This document shows, piece after piece, positions 1 to 6,131 of a stretch of 6,344 bases of DNA. The notes beneath the pieces are model-generated. The model was not told the origin of the DNA, ran no database searches, and worked only from the letters and a program-made list of their open reading frames with translations. Source of the DNA: Flavobacteriales bacterium (GTDB taxonomy: Bacteria; Bacteroidota; Bacteroidia; Flavobacteriales; Flavobacteriaceae); the NCBI GenBank assembly GCA_015494775.1, contig WGAP01000099.1, positions 1 through 6,344 on the forward strand, written 5' to 3'. Numbering within the stretch: the stretch's first letter is position 1; each line of letters opens with the position of its first letter. Position numbers and translations under genes: made by a program.

Positions 1-2
1 AC

Positions 3-1223
3 AGTTTTCAGTTTGTCATGGCCATGACCGGTGCCATTGCTTTGGCGGTGTATGCCGTGCGGCACGTGGGAGGCATCGGCGGGTTGAAACAGTCGCTATC
101 GGACGTGAAATGGGTGTTTGACTTTTTCCCCGTAGTGGGTGAAGGCCACGCGCAGGCGGGCGGCGGCGGTATGCAAATGCTCAAACTGTCGGGTTTGGCG
201 TTGTTTACCTACCTGGGCGTGCAGTGGTGGGCCAGTTGGTATCCGGGTGCTGAACCGGGCGGAGGTGGTTATATTGCCCAACGGATGATGAGCGCCAAAG
301 ACGAAAAACATTCGCTCTTTGCCACCTTGTGGTTTAACATTGCCCACTACGCCTTACGTCCTTGGCCGTGGATTTTGGCGGCTTTGGTTACGCTGGTAAT
401 GTATCCGGGCGTTAAAGACCGCGGGGCTACCTATGTGATGCTCATCCGCGATTTGATGCCCGCCGGATGGGTGGGCCTGATGTTGGCGGCCTTTTTTGCG
501 GCCTATATGTCCACTCTGGCATCGCAAACCGTGTGGGGAACGTCCTACATTGTCAACGACCTTTTCCGGCCGTTTGTCAAACCGGGAGCGGACGAAAAAT
601 ATTATGTGCGCATTTCGCGTATTGCCACCTTCGTAATGATGTTTATCGCCCTGCTCATCACCACGCAGTTGACTAAAATCAGTGATGCCTGGAAAATCAT
701 CCTGATTGCCAGCGGCGGTATCGGCGCGGTGTTGATATTGCGTTGGTATTGGTGGCGTATCAATGCGTGGAGCGAAATAACGGCCATGGTGGCGCCGTAT
801 TTTATCCTTCCGTTCCTGCTTTCGAAACATTTTGCCGGATGGAATATCGATAAGGATTACCATAAAATATTCCTGGTGGTGGTGGCTTGGTCCACGCTTT
901 GGTGGTTGGCCGTTACCTTCTTTACCCGTCCCACCAACCGGCGTAAACTGCATGCTTTTTACCTGAAAGTGCATCCGGGCGGCATCGGTTGGCGTGCCAT
1001 TGCCCGTGAGTTGCCGCAAGTGAAGGGCGACAAGGGCTACGGATTGTTGTTCATCAACTGGTTGGCCGGCGTGGTGATGGTGCTTTCGGCTTTGTTCGGC
1101 ATCGGGAAATTTTTGTTCAAGGAATACGTCTGGGCGGCTGTGTTTACGCTTTTGGTTTTGGTTTCGGCCGCCGTGATTTACCGTAATATGCAGCAAATCG
1201 GTTGGAAAAAACTAGCGGAATGA
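3..1223 (+). CDS. Sodium:solute symporter family (SSS/SLC5) protein, C-terminal part
   Basis: This is an inner-membrane secondary transporter expected to couple solute uptake to the sodium gradient; the substrate cannot be read from the sequence. The reading frame is open to the left edge (the codons before the ATG at 18 are in frame), so that ATG is internal and the N-terminus is missing. About 406 residues remain; family members are often 500 to 620 residues, so some 100 to 200 are outside the window. About ten hydrophobic segments are visible. The best family signature is at 507-560, MSTLASQTVWGTSYIVND, which fits the conserved helix of the LeuT-like fold carrying small hydroxyl residues for sodium binding. 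A Trp- and Gly-rich stretch (VQWWASWYPGAEPGGGGY, about 219-272) precedes it, as in Bacteroidota members. The tail ends in a final membrane segment and a short basic end. The stop overlaps the start of the acetyltransferase gene, so the two are probably co-transcribed. Confidence 0.9.
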   Translation, partial: SFQFVMAMTGAIALAVYAVRHVGGIGGLKQSLSDVKWVFDFFPVVGEGHAQAGGGGMQMLKLSGLALFTYLGVQWWASWYPGAEPGGGGYIAQRMMSAKDEKHSLFATLWFNIAHYALRPWPWILAALVTLVMYPGVKDRGATYVMLIRDLMPAGWVGLMLAAFFAAYMSTLASQTVWGTSYIVNDLFRPFVKPGADEKYYVRISRIATFVMMFIALLITTQLTKISDAWKIILIASGGIGAVLILRWYWWRINAWSEITAMVAPYFILPFLLSKHFAGWNIDKDYHKIFLVVVAWSTLWWLAVTFFTRPTNRRKLHAFYLKVHPGGIGWRAIARELPQVKGDKGYGLLFINWLAGVVMVLSALFGIGKFLFKEYVWAAVFTLLVLVSAAVIYRNMQQIGWKKLAE

Positions 1224-1684
1224 GCAGCAAGGATTCCGATTTTGAAATCCGTTGGGCCACGGAAGCGGATTTTCCGGCTTTGTTGGAACTGATAAAAGAA
1301 CTCGCCCTTTATGAAAAGGCACCGGAAAGGGTCAGCAATACGGTGGAGCAAATGCGCCGCGAAAAAGATTACTTCAAGGCCCTGGTGGCCGAAACGAAGG
1401 GAGGCGAAATTGTAGGAATGGCCTTGTTCTACTTTGTTTACTACACTTGGGTGGGCAAGTCGTTGTATTTGGACGATTTGATCGTGCGTGAAACGTACCG
1501 CGGGCGGGGCATAGGCCGCGCATTGTTGAACGAAGTTTTGGATTTTGCCCGGCGCCATGATTGCAAGCGTGTACGCTGGCAAGTGCTGAATTGGAACACG
1601 CCGGCCATTGAATTCTACCGGAAATTAGGCGTAACCCTGGACGACGAGTGGATCAATTGCGATTGGGAGCCGGGGAAGGAGTGA
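1220..1684 (+). CDS. GNAT family N-acetyltransferase, SSAT-like (diamine/thialysine type)
   Basis: This cytoplasmic enzyme is predicted to move an acetyl group from acetyl-CoA to an amine. The 154-residue length is typical of one GNAT domain. Visible motifs: an N-terminal strand and helix with IKELALYEK (25-33), which matches the start of spermidine/spermine acetyltransferases; strand 4 LYLDDLIV (82-89); the acetyl-CoA pyrophosphate loop RGRGIG (94-99); and NWNTPAIEFYRKLG (124-137), where Y133 lines up with the general-acid tyrosine of the family. The order and spacing are closest to SSAT1/SSAT2-type proteins, so a polyamine, thialysine or similar small amine is the likely substrate, but specificity is an inference. 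I chose the ATG at 1220, which overlaps the symporter stop as ATGA; a TTG at 1202 in the same frame would add six residues of symporter-overlapping sequence without family similarity. The overlap suggests translational coupling to the transporter. Confidence 0.88.
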   Translation: MSSKDSDFEIRWATEADFPALLELIKELALYEKAPERVSNTVEQMRREKDYFKALVAETKGGEIVGMALFYFVYYTWVGKSLYLDDLIVRETYRGRGIGRALLNEVLDFARRHDCKRVRWQVLNWNTPAIEFYRKLGVTLDDEWINCDWEPGKE

Positions 1685-1688
1685 GTTT

Positions 1689-1718
1689 TTGATTTCCCGT
1701 TTCCTGCAACATTATAAT
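1689..1718 (+). promoter_or_regulatory. Possible upstream promoter for the threonine-synthase-like gene
   Basis: TTGATT at 1689-1694 lies 18 bases before a perfect TATAAT at 1713-1718. Read by Bacteroidota rules, TTTG at 1688-1691 is 21 bases before TATAATTA, a partial match to TAnnTTTG. It sits just after the acetyltransferase stop and about 135 bases before the next start codon. It is only a motif match, and one AT-rich hexamer can arise by chance. Confidence 0.3.
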
Positions 1719-1830
1719 TAAGGTGCGGAGATAAGGAGTGAGACGCCGCAAGTAATTTTTGTAGTGTCCAAACATCAAGGAGAACAAACCGACAATGCTT
1801 TTCGGCAGCCGGTATTTGGGCGGGCTTTTG

Positions 1831-1838
1831 TATCTTTA
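1831..1838 (+). promoter_or_regulatory. Possible Bacteroidota -7 element close to the start codon at 1854
   Basis: TATCTTTA matches the Bacteroidota -7 consensus TAnnTTTG at all positions except the last. No TTTG stands at the expected 19 to 21 base distance upstream; the nearest, at 1815-1818, is only 12 bases away. Transcription from here would leave a leader of roughly ten bases before the ATG at 1854. Confidence 0.35.
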
Positions 1839-1853
1839 CCCAAAATTTGAGAT

Positions 1854-3173
1854 ATGGGGCAAAAGTTTCATTTTGTATGCCAAAATTGTGGCAATACCAT
1901 CGATGGGTTTGAAGAATGGTTCGGTAATATGCAATCCTGCCCCAAATGCGGCGGCAAGCATGTGCACACGGTGTATTCCACTCCCAAGGAAAAGCTGGCC
2001 GAATTGGTGGCACCGGGTCAAAAACCCGAGAGTTTGTGGCATTATTTTGATTTTTTGCCGCTCAACCGGCGCGAAAATATCATTTCGGACGGCGAAGGTG
2101 TGGCTCCCATACGCCGTTGGAAATTTCTGGAACGCTATGCCCGCGAACGCTACGGGCTCAATCTGATAGTTTATGTCAATCGCAACGATTACAGTCCGGC
2201 TACGGGAACCTTTAAGGACAAAGGCGGAACCGTGGCCGCCAGTGTGCTCAAAGAGCACGGCATCAAGGAATATGTGGTAGCCAGCACGGGCAACACGGCC
2301 AATGCCTTTGCCCAATACCTGGCCAAGGCCGGCATTTCGGCATCCATATTCGTGCCGCAGGATTCATTACGTGAAAATTTTGTGCATATCGGGGCCTTGG
2401 GTCAAAAGGTGTTTATTGTCAAGGGTGATTATGCTTATGCCAAAAAACTGGCCGCCGAATATGCCCGCAAAAATGGCATTCTGATTTCCATAGGCAACTT
2501 GGATCCGCTGCGATTGGAAGCCAAAAAAACTTCGGCCTTTGAAATGGTTCGCCAATTGGGCAATATGCCCGATGTGTATATCCAAGCCATCAGTGGCGGA
2601 ACTTCGCCTTTGGCCCTGGAAAAGGCCTTCCACGATTTCGGCGATACGGGCCTGTTGGGGCGCATTCCGCGCATGATTTTCATTCAGGGCGACAAGTGCG
2701 ACCCGCAAGTGCAGGCCTGGAACAAAGCCAAACGTATGGGCTTCCCCGAAGGTTGGGAAAAGGATTATCCGGTTATTGAAAATCCCATTACCTTGGTGCC
2801 TACGTTGGCTACCGGAAATCCGGTGCTTTATCCGTTGCTTGCCAAACTGGTTAAACGAACGGGCGGCGAATTCTTTTCGGTCAAGGAAGAATTGGCCGTG
2901 GATATGGCTCGGCTGGCGGCCTACGAAGTGGCCGTCAAAATCGGGCCGGCATCGGCCGTGGGACTTCTGGGTTATTTCGAAGCGCTGAAAAACAATGCCA
3001 TCCGCGACGGCGAAACCGTATTTATCAACATCGGCGAAGGGGTGCGCAGGGCCGTCTCCTTTGTGGAAGAAGTGTCCTACACCACCGAACAGGTAACCGA
3101 CCTGGACGATTGCCACCGCTTCGACCGTAACAAATACCACGATTTTGTGTGGAAACCTTTCCTTAATTATTAA
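1854..3173 (+). CDS. Threonine synthase-like PLP-dependent enzyme (possible cysteate synthase)
   Basis: This 439-residue protein belongs to the fold-type II PLP enzymes, threonine synthase group; threonine synthase turns O-phosphohomoserine into threonine. It opens with a zinc ribbon, C9-x2-C12 and C29-x2-C32, as in archaeal-type threonine synthases. The PLP lysine is K121 in ATGTFKDKGG (116-125), followed by STGNTANAF (144-152), the usual substrate-loop position. A glycine-rich phosphate loop is SGGTSP (247-252), and GPASAVG and INIGEGVRR lie in the C-terminal half as in the family. Odd points: typical enzymes have SFKDRG at the lysine and a GN-type phosphate loop, whereas here serine and arginine are replaced by threonine and lysine and the loop is GGTS. 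The housekeeping threonine synthase may therefore lie elsewhere, and a related activity such as cysteate synthase (phosphoserine plus sulfite) is possible. Family membership is firm; the exact reaction is not. The gene is followed after 11 bases by an exported protein gene. Confidence 0.85.
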   Translation: MGQKFHFVCQNCGNTIDGFEEWFGNMQSCPKCGGKHVHTVYSTPKEKLAELVAPGQKPESLWHYFDFLPLNRRENIISDGEGVAPIRRWKFLERYARERYGLNLIVYVNRNDYSPATGTFKDKGGTVAASVLKEHGIKEYVVASTGNTANAFAQYLAKAGISASIFVPQDSLRENFVHIGALGQKVFIVKGDYAYAKKLAAEYARKNGILISIGNLDPLRLEAKKTSAFEMVRQLGNMPDVYIQAISGGTSPLALEKAFHDFGDTGLLGRIPRMIFIQGDKCDPQVQAWNKAKRMGFPEGWEKDYPVIENPITLVPTLATGNPVLYPLLAKLVKRTGGEFFSVKEELAVDMARLAAYEVAVKIGPASAVGLLGYFEALKNNAIRDGETVFINIGEGVRRAVSFVEEVSYTTEQVTDLDDCHRFDRNKYHDFVWKPFLNY

Positions 3174-3184
3174 TTCCGGAAATA

Positions 3185-3718
3185 ATGAGAAAAAGTTTAA
3201 TAAGTCTCCTAGTGTTACTTGTTTCGTTTGCAGCCAATGCACAACAAACGCTGCATTACAACGCCTGCTGTCCCAAGGAAGAAACGGGCCGCCCTTCGCG
3301 TGTGCGGTTTTACGGTGGTTTCGGACTTGGCGTTTCCAACAACGGCTTTTATTTGGATCTGCAACCCGGATTGATGTATCGTATCAAACCGGGCTTTTAT
3401 ATCGGGTCCAACCTGCAACTGACCTATCAAAGCGTCCGCAATTACGGATTGCGTTCACGCTACTATGTTTACGGCGCCGATGCTTTGCTTGCCTATCTGC
3501 CTTGGCATTATTTGGAACTATCCATCGACTATCAATATTTGTTTGTCAATAAAAACGTAGGTAATACATCCACCCGTTGGGAAGTTCCCGCTTTTTATCT
3601 GGGGGCCGGATATCGCACGCGGAATGTGGTTATCGGTTTGCGCTACGATCTGCTGTATGATGCCAACAAAAGTATTTATCCGTCGGCTTTTACGCCCTAT
3701 ATTCGTATTTATTTCTAA
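3185..3718 (+). CDS. Small exported protein, probable outer-membrane beta-barrel
   Basis: I do not recognise a named family. The 177-residue product starts with a clear Sec signal peptide: basic MRK, a hydrophobic core of Leu, Val and Ile, and a likely cut after A19 (AANA before QQ). The mature part has an alternating aromatic and polar pattern, glycine-rich turns and repeated short segments such as RFYGGFGLGV, YLDLQPGLMYRI, YIGSNLQLTYQ and AFYLGAGYRT. It ends with PYIRIYF, a terminal phenylalanine being a classic outer-membrane assembly signal. Together these suggest a small barrel of about eight strands in the outer membrane. Two adjacent cysteines (NACCPK, about residues 27-32) lie near the mature N-terminus; they are too far from the signal core to be a lipobox. 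The start lies 11 bases after the preceding stop, so the two genes are probably one transcript. Its ligand or role cannot be told from sequence. Confidence 0.8.
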   Translation: MRKSLISLLVLLVSFAANAQQTLHYNACCPKEETGRPSRVRFYGGFGLGVSNNGFYLDLQPGLMYRIKPGFYIGSNLQLTYQSVRNYGLRSRYYVYGADALLAYLPWHYLELSIDYQYLFVNKNVGNTSTRWEVPAFYLGAGYRTRNVVIGLRYDLLYDANKSIYPSAFTPYIRIYF

Positions 3719-3806
3719 TTGAACATTACTACAACGTATCGGTTTGCGGCCTGAAAAGATTTTTTGTTTTCTAAAAATTAAAAATCGGAAATAGCTGCGC
3801 AATCGC

Positions 3807-3838
3807 ATTCCTTATCCCGTGCGGAAAACGTATCTTTG
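3807..3838 (+). promoter_or_regulatory. Probable Bacteroidota-type promoter for the P5C dehydrogenase gene
   Basis: TATCTTTG at 3831-3838 is a perfect match to the Bacteroidota -7 element TAnnTTTG. The -33 position, 20 bases upstream, holds ATTC (3807-3810), a poor match to TTTG, so the promoter may need an activator or simply be of medium strength. Transcription would begin about 25 to 30 bases before the ATG at 3872, giving a short leader that is very A-rich from 3849 and has no GGAGG-like site, as is common for translation starts in this phylum. Confidence 0.6.
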
Positions 3839-3871
3839 ACCTGAACGGAAAATCAATAAAATCAAAAAAAT

Positions 3872-5497
3872 ATGGGAACAGGTCTTTTCTTTCCGCCGCG
3901 GGCCAAAAATGAGCCCGTGTTGGCTTATGCGCCGGGAAGTCCCGAGCGCGAAGAAGTTTTGCGCACCTATCGCGAAATGTGGAACCGCCGAATCGAAGTG
4001 CCTTTGTATATCGGCGACCGGGAAATCCTAACCGAAAAGAAAAAGGAGATGCATCCGCCGCACGAACATGCCCATGTTTTGGGCGTATTTCAGCAAGCGG
4101 AGCGTGAACATGTATTGCAAGCCGTCGAAGCGGCTATGCAAGCCCGCAAGGCCTGGGCGGCCATGCCTTGGGAGCAACGCGTGTCCATCTTTTTGCGTGC
4201 CGCCGATTTGATTTCGGGGCCTTACCGTGCACGCATGAATGCCGCCACCATGATCGCCCAATCCAAAACCATCCATCAGGCCGAGATTGATGCGGTGGCC
4301 GAATTGGCCGATTTTTGGCGTTTCAATGCCGAATATCTGGAACGGATATACAAAGAACAACCCGAGTCGGCGCCGGGCGAATACAACCGCATGGAATACC
4401 GTCCGCTGGAAGGTTTTATCTATGCCGTAACGCCTTTCAACTTCACTTCCATTGCAGGTAATTTACCTACTTCGCCCGCCATGGCCGGTAATGTGGTGGT
4501 GTGGAAGCCCTCGGCCAGTCAGGTATATTCGGCCAACATGATTATGGAAGTGCTTCGCGAAGCCGGATTGCCGCCGGGCGTTATCAATATGGTAACCGGC
4601 AGCGCTACGAAAATCACCGAAGCCGTCATCACCCATCCCGATTTCGGCGGATTGCATTTTACGGGTTCCACCGACGTGTTCCAATATCTTTGGAAACGTA
4701 TGGGCGAAAATATACCCAACTATAAGGCCTATCCGCGCATTGTGGGCGAAACCGGCGGCAAGGATTTCATTTGGATGCACCCTTCGGCCGGCGTGAAGGA
4801 AGTGGCTACGGCCCTTGCACGCGGTGCCTTCGAATACCAAGGTCAAAAATGTTCGGCCGCTTCGCGGGCCTATATTCCGCAAAGCAAATGGAACGATGTG
4901 TTTGCCGAACTGAAAAAACAGGTCGATAGTATGAAAATGGGTGCACCCGACGATATGTCCAACTTTATCACGGCGGTGATTAGCGAAGGTGCGTTCAACA
5001 AAATCACCGGCTACATCGAGCAAGCACGCAAAGATCCGCAAGCCGAAATTATTCTGGGCGGTGAATATGACAAATCGGTGGGTTATTTTATCCGTCCCAC
5101 GGTGATTTTGACCACGGATCCGCATTATGTAACCATGGAAGAAGAAATTTTCGGGCCGGTGCTCACGGTGTATGTTTATCCCGACGGGGAATGGAAGGAA
5201 AGTTTGGACTTGGTCGATGGTACATCGCCCTACGGCCTTACGGGCGCCATCTTCGCCCGCGACCGCTACGTGATCGACTATGCCACCAAACGACTTGAAA
5301 ATGCCGCCGGTAATTTTTATATCAACGACAAGCCCACGGGAGCAGTGGTCAACCGTCAACCTTTTGGCGGTGCCCGCGCTTCGGGCACCAACGACAAGGC
5401 CGGCTCCATGTGGAACCTTATCCGTTGGATGTCGCCGCGGGCCATTAAGGAAAACCTTAATCCGCCTACGGATTACCGCTATCCGTTCCTTGGATAA
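3872..5497 (+). CDS. pruA: L-glutamate gamma-semialdehyde dehydrogenase (1-pyrroline-5-carboxylate dehydrogenase)
   Basis: This cytoplasmic aldehyde dehydrogenase oxidises glutamate gamma-semialdehyde, the open form of P5C, to glutamate with NAD+, the second step of proline breakdown. The 541-residue length and sequence follow the eukaryote-like ALDH4 group rather than the PutA fusion. Landmarks: TPFNFTSIAGN with the oxyanion asparagine N190; WKPSASQVYSAN in the cofactor fold (about 210-221); FTGSTDVF; the general base E293 in GETGGKDF; the nucleophile C327 in GQKCSAASRAY; EEEIFGPVLTVYVYP; and a C-terminal GNFYINDKPTGAVVNRQPFG followed by SGTNDKAGS, the substrate-anchor region characteristic of P5C dehydrogenases. 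The 34-residue spacing from E293 to C327 is the normal one. The ATG at 3872 follows an A-rich leader and a good promoter. The gene appears monocistronic: a terminator follows directly and no proline dehydrogenase gene is in the window, so that partner must be elsewhere. All key residues are intact. Confidence 0.96.
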   Translation: MGTGLFFPPRAKNEPVLAYAPGSPEREEVLRTYREMWNRRIEVPLYIGDREILTEKKKEMHPPHEHAHVLGVFQQAEREHVLQAVEAAMQARKAWAAMPWEQRVSIFLRAADLISGPYRARMNAATMIAQSKTIHQAEIDAVAELADFWRFNAEYLERIYKEQPESAPGEYNRMEYRPLEGFIYAVTPFNFTSIAGNLPTSPAMAGNVVVWKPSASQVYSANMIMEVLREAGLPPGVINMVTGSATKITEAVITHPDFGGLHFTGSTDVFQYLWKRMGENIPNYKAYPRIVGETGGKDFIWMHPSAGVKEVATALARGAFEYQGQKCSAASRAYIPQSKWNDVFAELKKQVDSMKMGAPDDMSNFITAVISEGAFNKITGYIEQARKDPQAEIILGGEYDKSVGYFIRPTVILTTDPHYVTMEEEIFGPVLTVYVYPDGEWKESLDLVDGTSPYGLTGAIFARDRYVIDYATKRLENAAGNFYINDKPTGAVVNRQPFGGARASGTNDKAGSMWNLIRWMSPRAIKENLNPPTDYRYPFLG

Positions 5498-5522
5498 ACC
5501 GGAAATAAAATCGATGCATAAT

Positions 5523-5560
5523 AAAAAACCGTTCCCCTTGCAAGGAACGGTTTTATTTTA
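5523..5560. terminator. Bidirectional rho-independent terminator between convergent genes
   Basis: A perfect 11-base-pair inverted repeat, AAAACCGTTCC at 5525-5535 and GGAACGGTTTT at 5544-5554, encloses an eight-base loop (CCTTGCAA). The plus strand continues into TTTTATTTTA (5551-5560) and the minus strand ends in a run of six T (complement of 5523-5528). It lies 27 bases after the P5C dehydrogenase stop and 19 bases past the end of the opposing gene, so it can serve both. Confidence 0.9.
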
Positions 5561-5573
5561 ATGGAATAAATTT

Positions 5574-6131
5574 TTACCATTGAAGCATTACACCGGCCGT
5601 AACGGCAGGGTGCCGGCCGCCAAAGGCGGGATGAAATGCCACCGTGGGAGCATATTTAAACCGGATTTTGGCTTGTTTGTGTTGCAGCAAATAGCGCCCG
5701 TGGATCCAATCGTAGAGAAAGGTGCCCATAATAAGCGCTCCGCTAACATAAGCCACGGCAATGTCCGCCTTGTAATGCCGGTCGGTGTAGCGTGCCAGCG
5801 GGTTAAACATCAGGTTGAACCAGGATTTATTTCGTGCACCAAGGTAAATAAGGCCGCCGTAACCCAAACTGCGTAATCCCAGTAGCCAATAACCCGTTCG
5901 TTTTTCATAAATCCTGAAATGGATATAACCCGGTACAACGGTGGCGGCAAAAATATCTTGCATACGCACGTGTGTGGAAAGCAAATCGAATTCCCGGAAA
6001 CTCATTCGACGAGGTACCGCCGGAAAACGGAATTCGGCATTGGTTCGGTGCTGATAAATATCGATGTCTTGTGCGCGAAGGGTGGTAAACAAGCCAAACC
6101 ACAAGAGCGCACTAAGCGCGACGTATTTCAT
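5574..6131 (-). CDS. Exported protein of unknown function
   Basis: I do not recognise a named family. The 185-residue product begins with a Sec signal peptide (MKYVALSALLWFGLFTTLRA, likely cut before Q21). The mature N-terminal part is polar and basic (for example EFRFPAVPRRMSFREFD). Two more hydrophobic stretches follow: YWLLGLRSLGYGGLIYLGA (about residues 81-99) and IAVAYVSGALIMGTFLYDW (about 124-142). After these comes a charged segment, HGRYLLQHKQAKIRFKYAPT, and a C-terminal strand that ends in the aromatic residue W185 (AGVMLQW). The end looks like an outer-membrane signal, but the two hydrophobic stretches could instead be membrane helices of an inner-membrane protein. Bacteroidota genomes hold many such short envelope proteins. 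Its start overlaps the upstream coiled-coil gene by 20 bases, so the two are likely translated from one message, and the convergent terminator at 5523-5560 ends that message. Confidence 0.75.
   Translation of the reverse strand: MKYVALSALLWFGLFTTLRAQDIDIYQHRTNAEFRFPAVPRRMSFREFDLLSTHVRMQDIFAATVVPGYIHFRIYEKRTGYWLLGLRSLGYGGLIYLGARNKSWFNLMFNPLARYTDRHYKADIAVAYVSGALIMGTFLYDWIHGRYLLQHKQAKIRFKYAPTVAFHPAFGGRHPAVTAGVMLQW

Larger units (their letters stand above)
1685..1853. other. Spacer between acetyltransferase and threonine-synthase-like gene
   Basis: There is no credible gene here. It holds the two promoter candidates listed separately. The 10-base word AAGGAGTGAG occurs at 1676-1685, across the acetyltransferase stop, and again at 1733-1742. 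I see no hairpin with a T-tract that would end the upstream transcript, so read-through from the symporter unit is possible. Confidence 0.5.

Noticed and set aside
354..1196. 280-residue open frame on the minus strand inside the symporter gene
   Set aside because: It is the antisense shadow of a clear family member; its translation is rich in His, Gln and Arg without domain-like hydrophobic pattern.
1672..1699. CGGGGAA / TTTCCCG hairpin after the acetyltransferase gene
   Set aside because: Seven pairs with one G-U, and the T-run is in the loop rather than after the stem, so it is not a terminator.
1795..2166. Plus-strand open frame starting in the spacer before the PLP enzyme
   Set aside because: Overlaps the true gene in another frame and has no protein-like features.
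2367..3242. 291-residue minus-strand open frame opposite the threonine-synthase-like gene
   Set aside because: Antisense of a conserved enzyme, with no motif and low-complexity His/Phe/Gly composition caused by the codon use of the real gene.
3185..3290. Lipoprotein reading of the exported barrel protein because of NACC near the N-terminus
   Set aside because: The cysteines are about eight residues after the predicted signal peptidase site and do not follow the hydrophobic core as a lipobox must.
3758..3786. GATTTTT / AAAAATC inverted repeat after the barrel gene, as a possible terminator
   Set aside because: The stem is almost all A-T with a long loop and no T-tract after it; too weak to call.
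4463..5359. 298-residue minus-strand open frame opposite the aldehyde dehydrogenase
   Set aside because: Shadow of a gene with all catalytic residues intact; no recognisable domain of its own.
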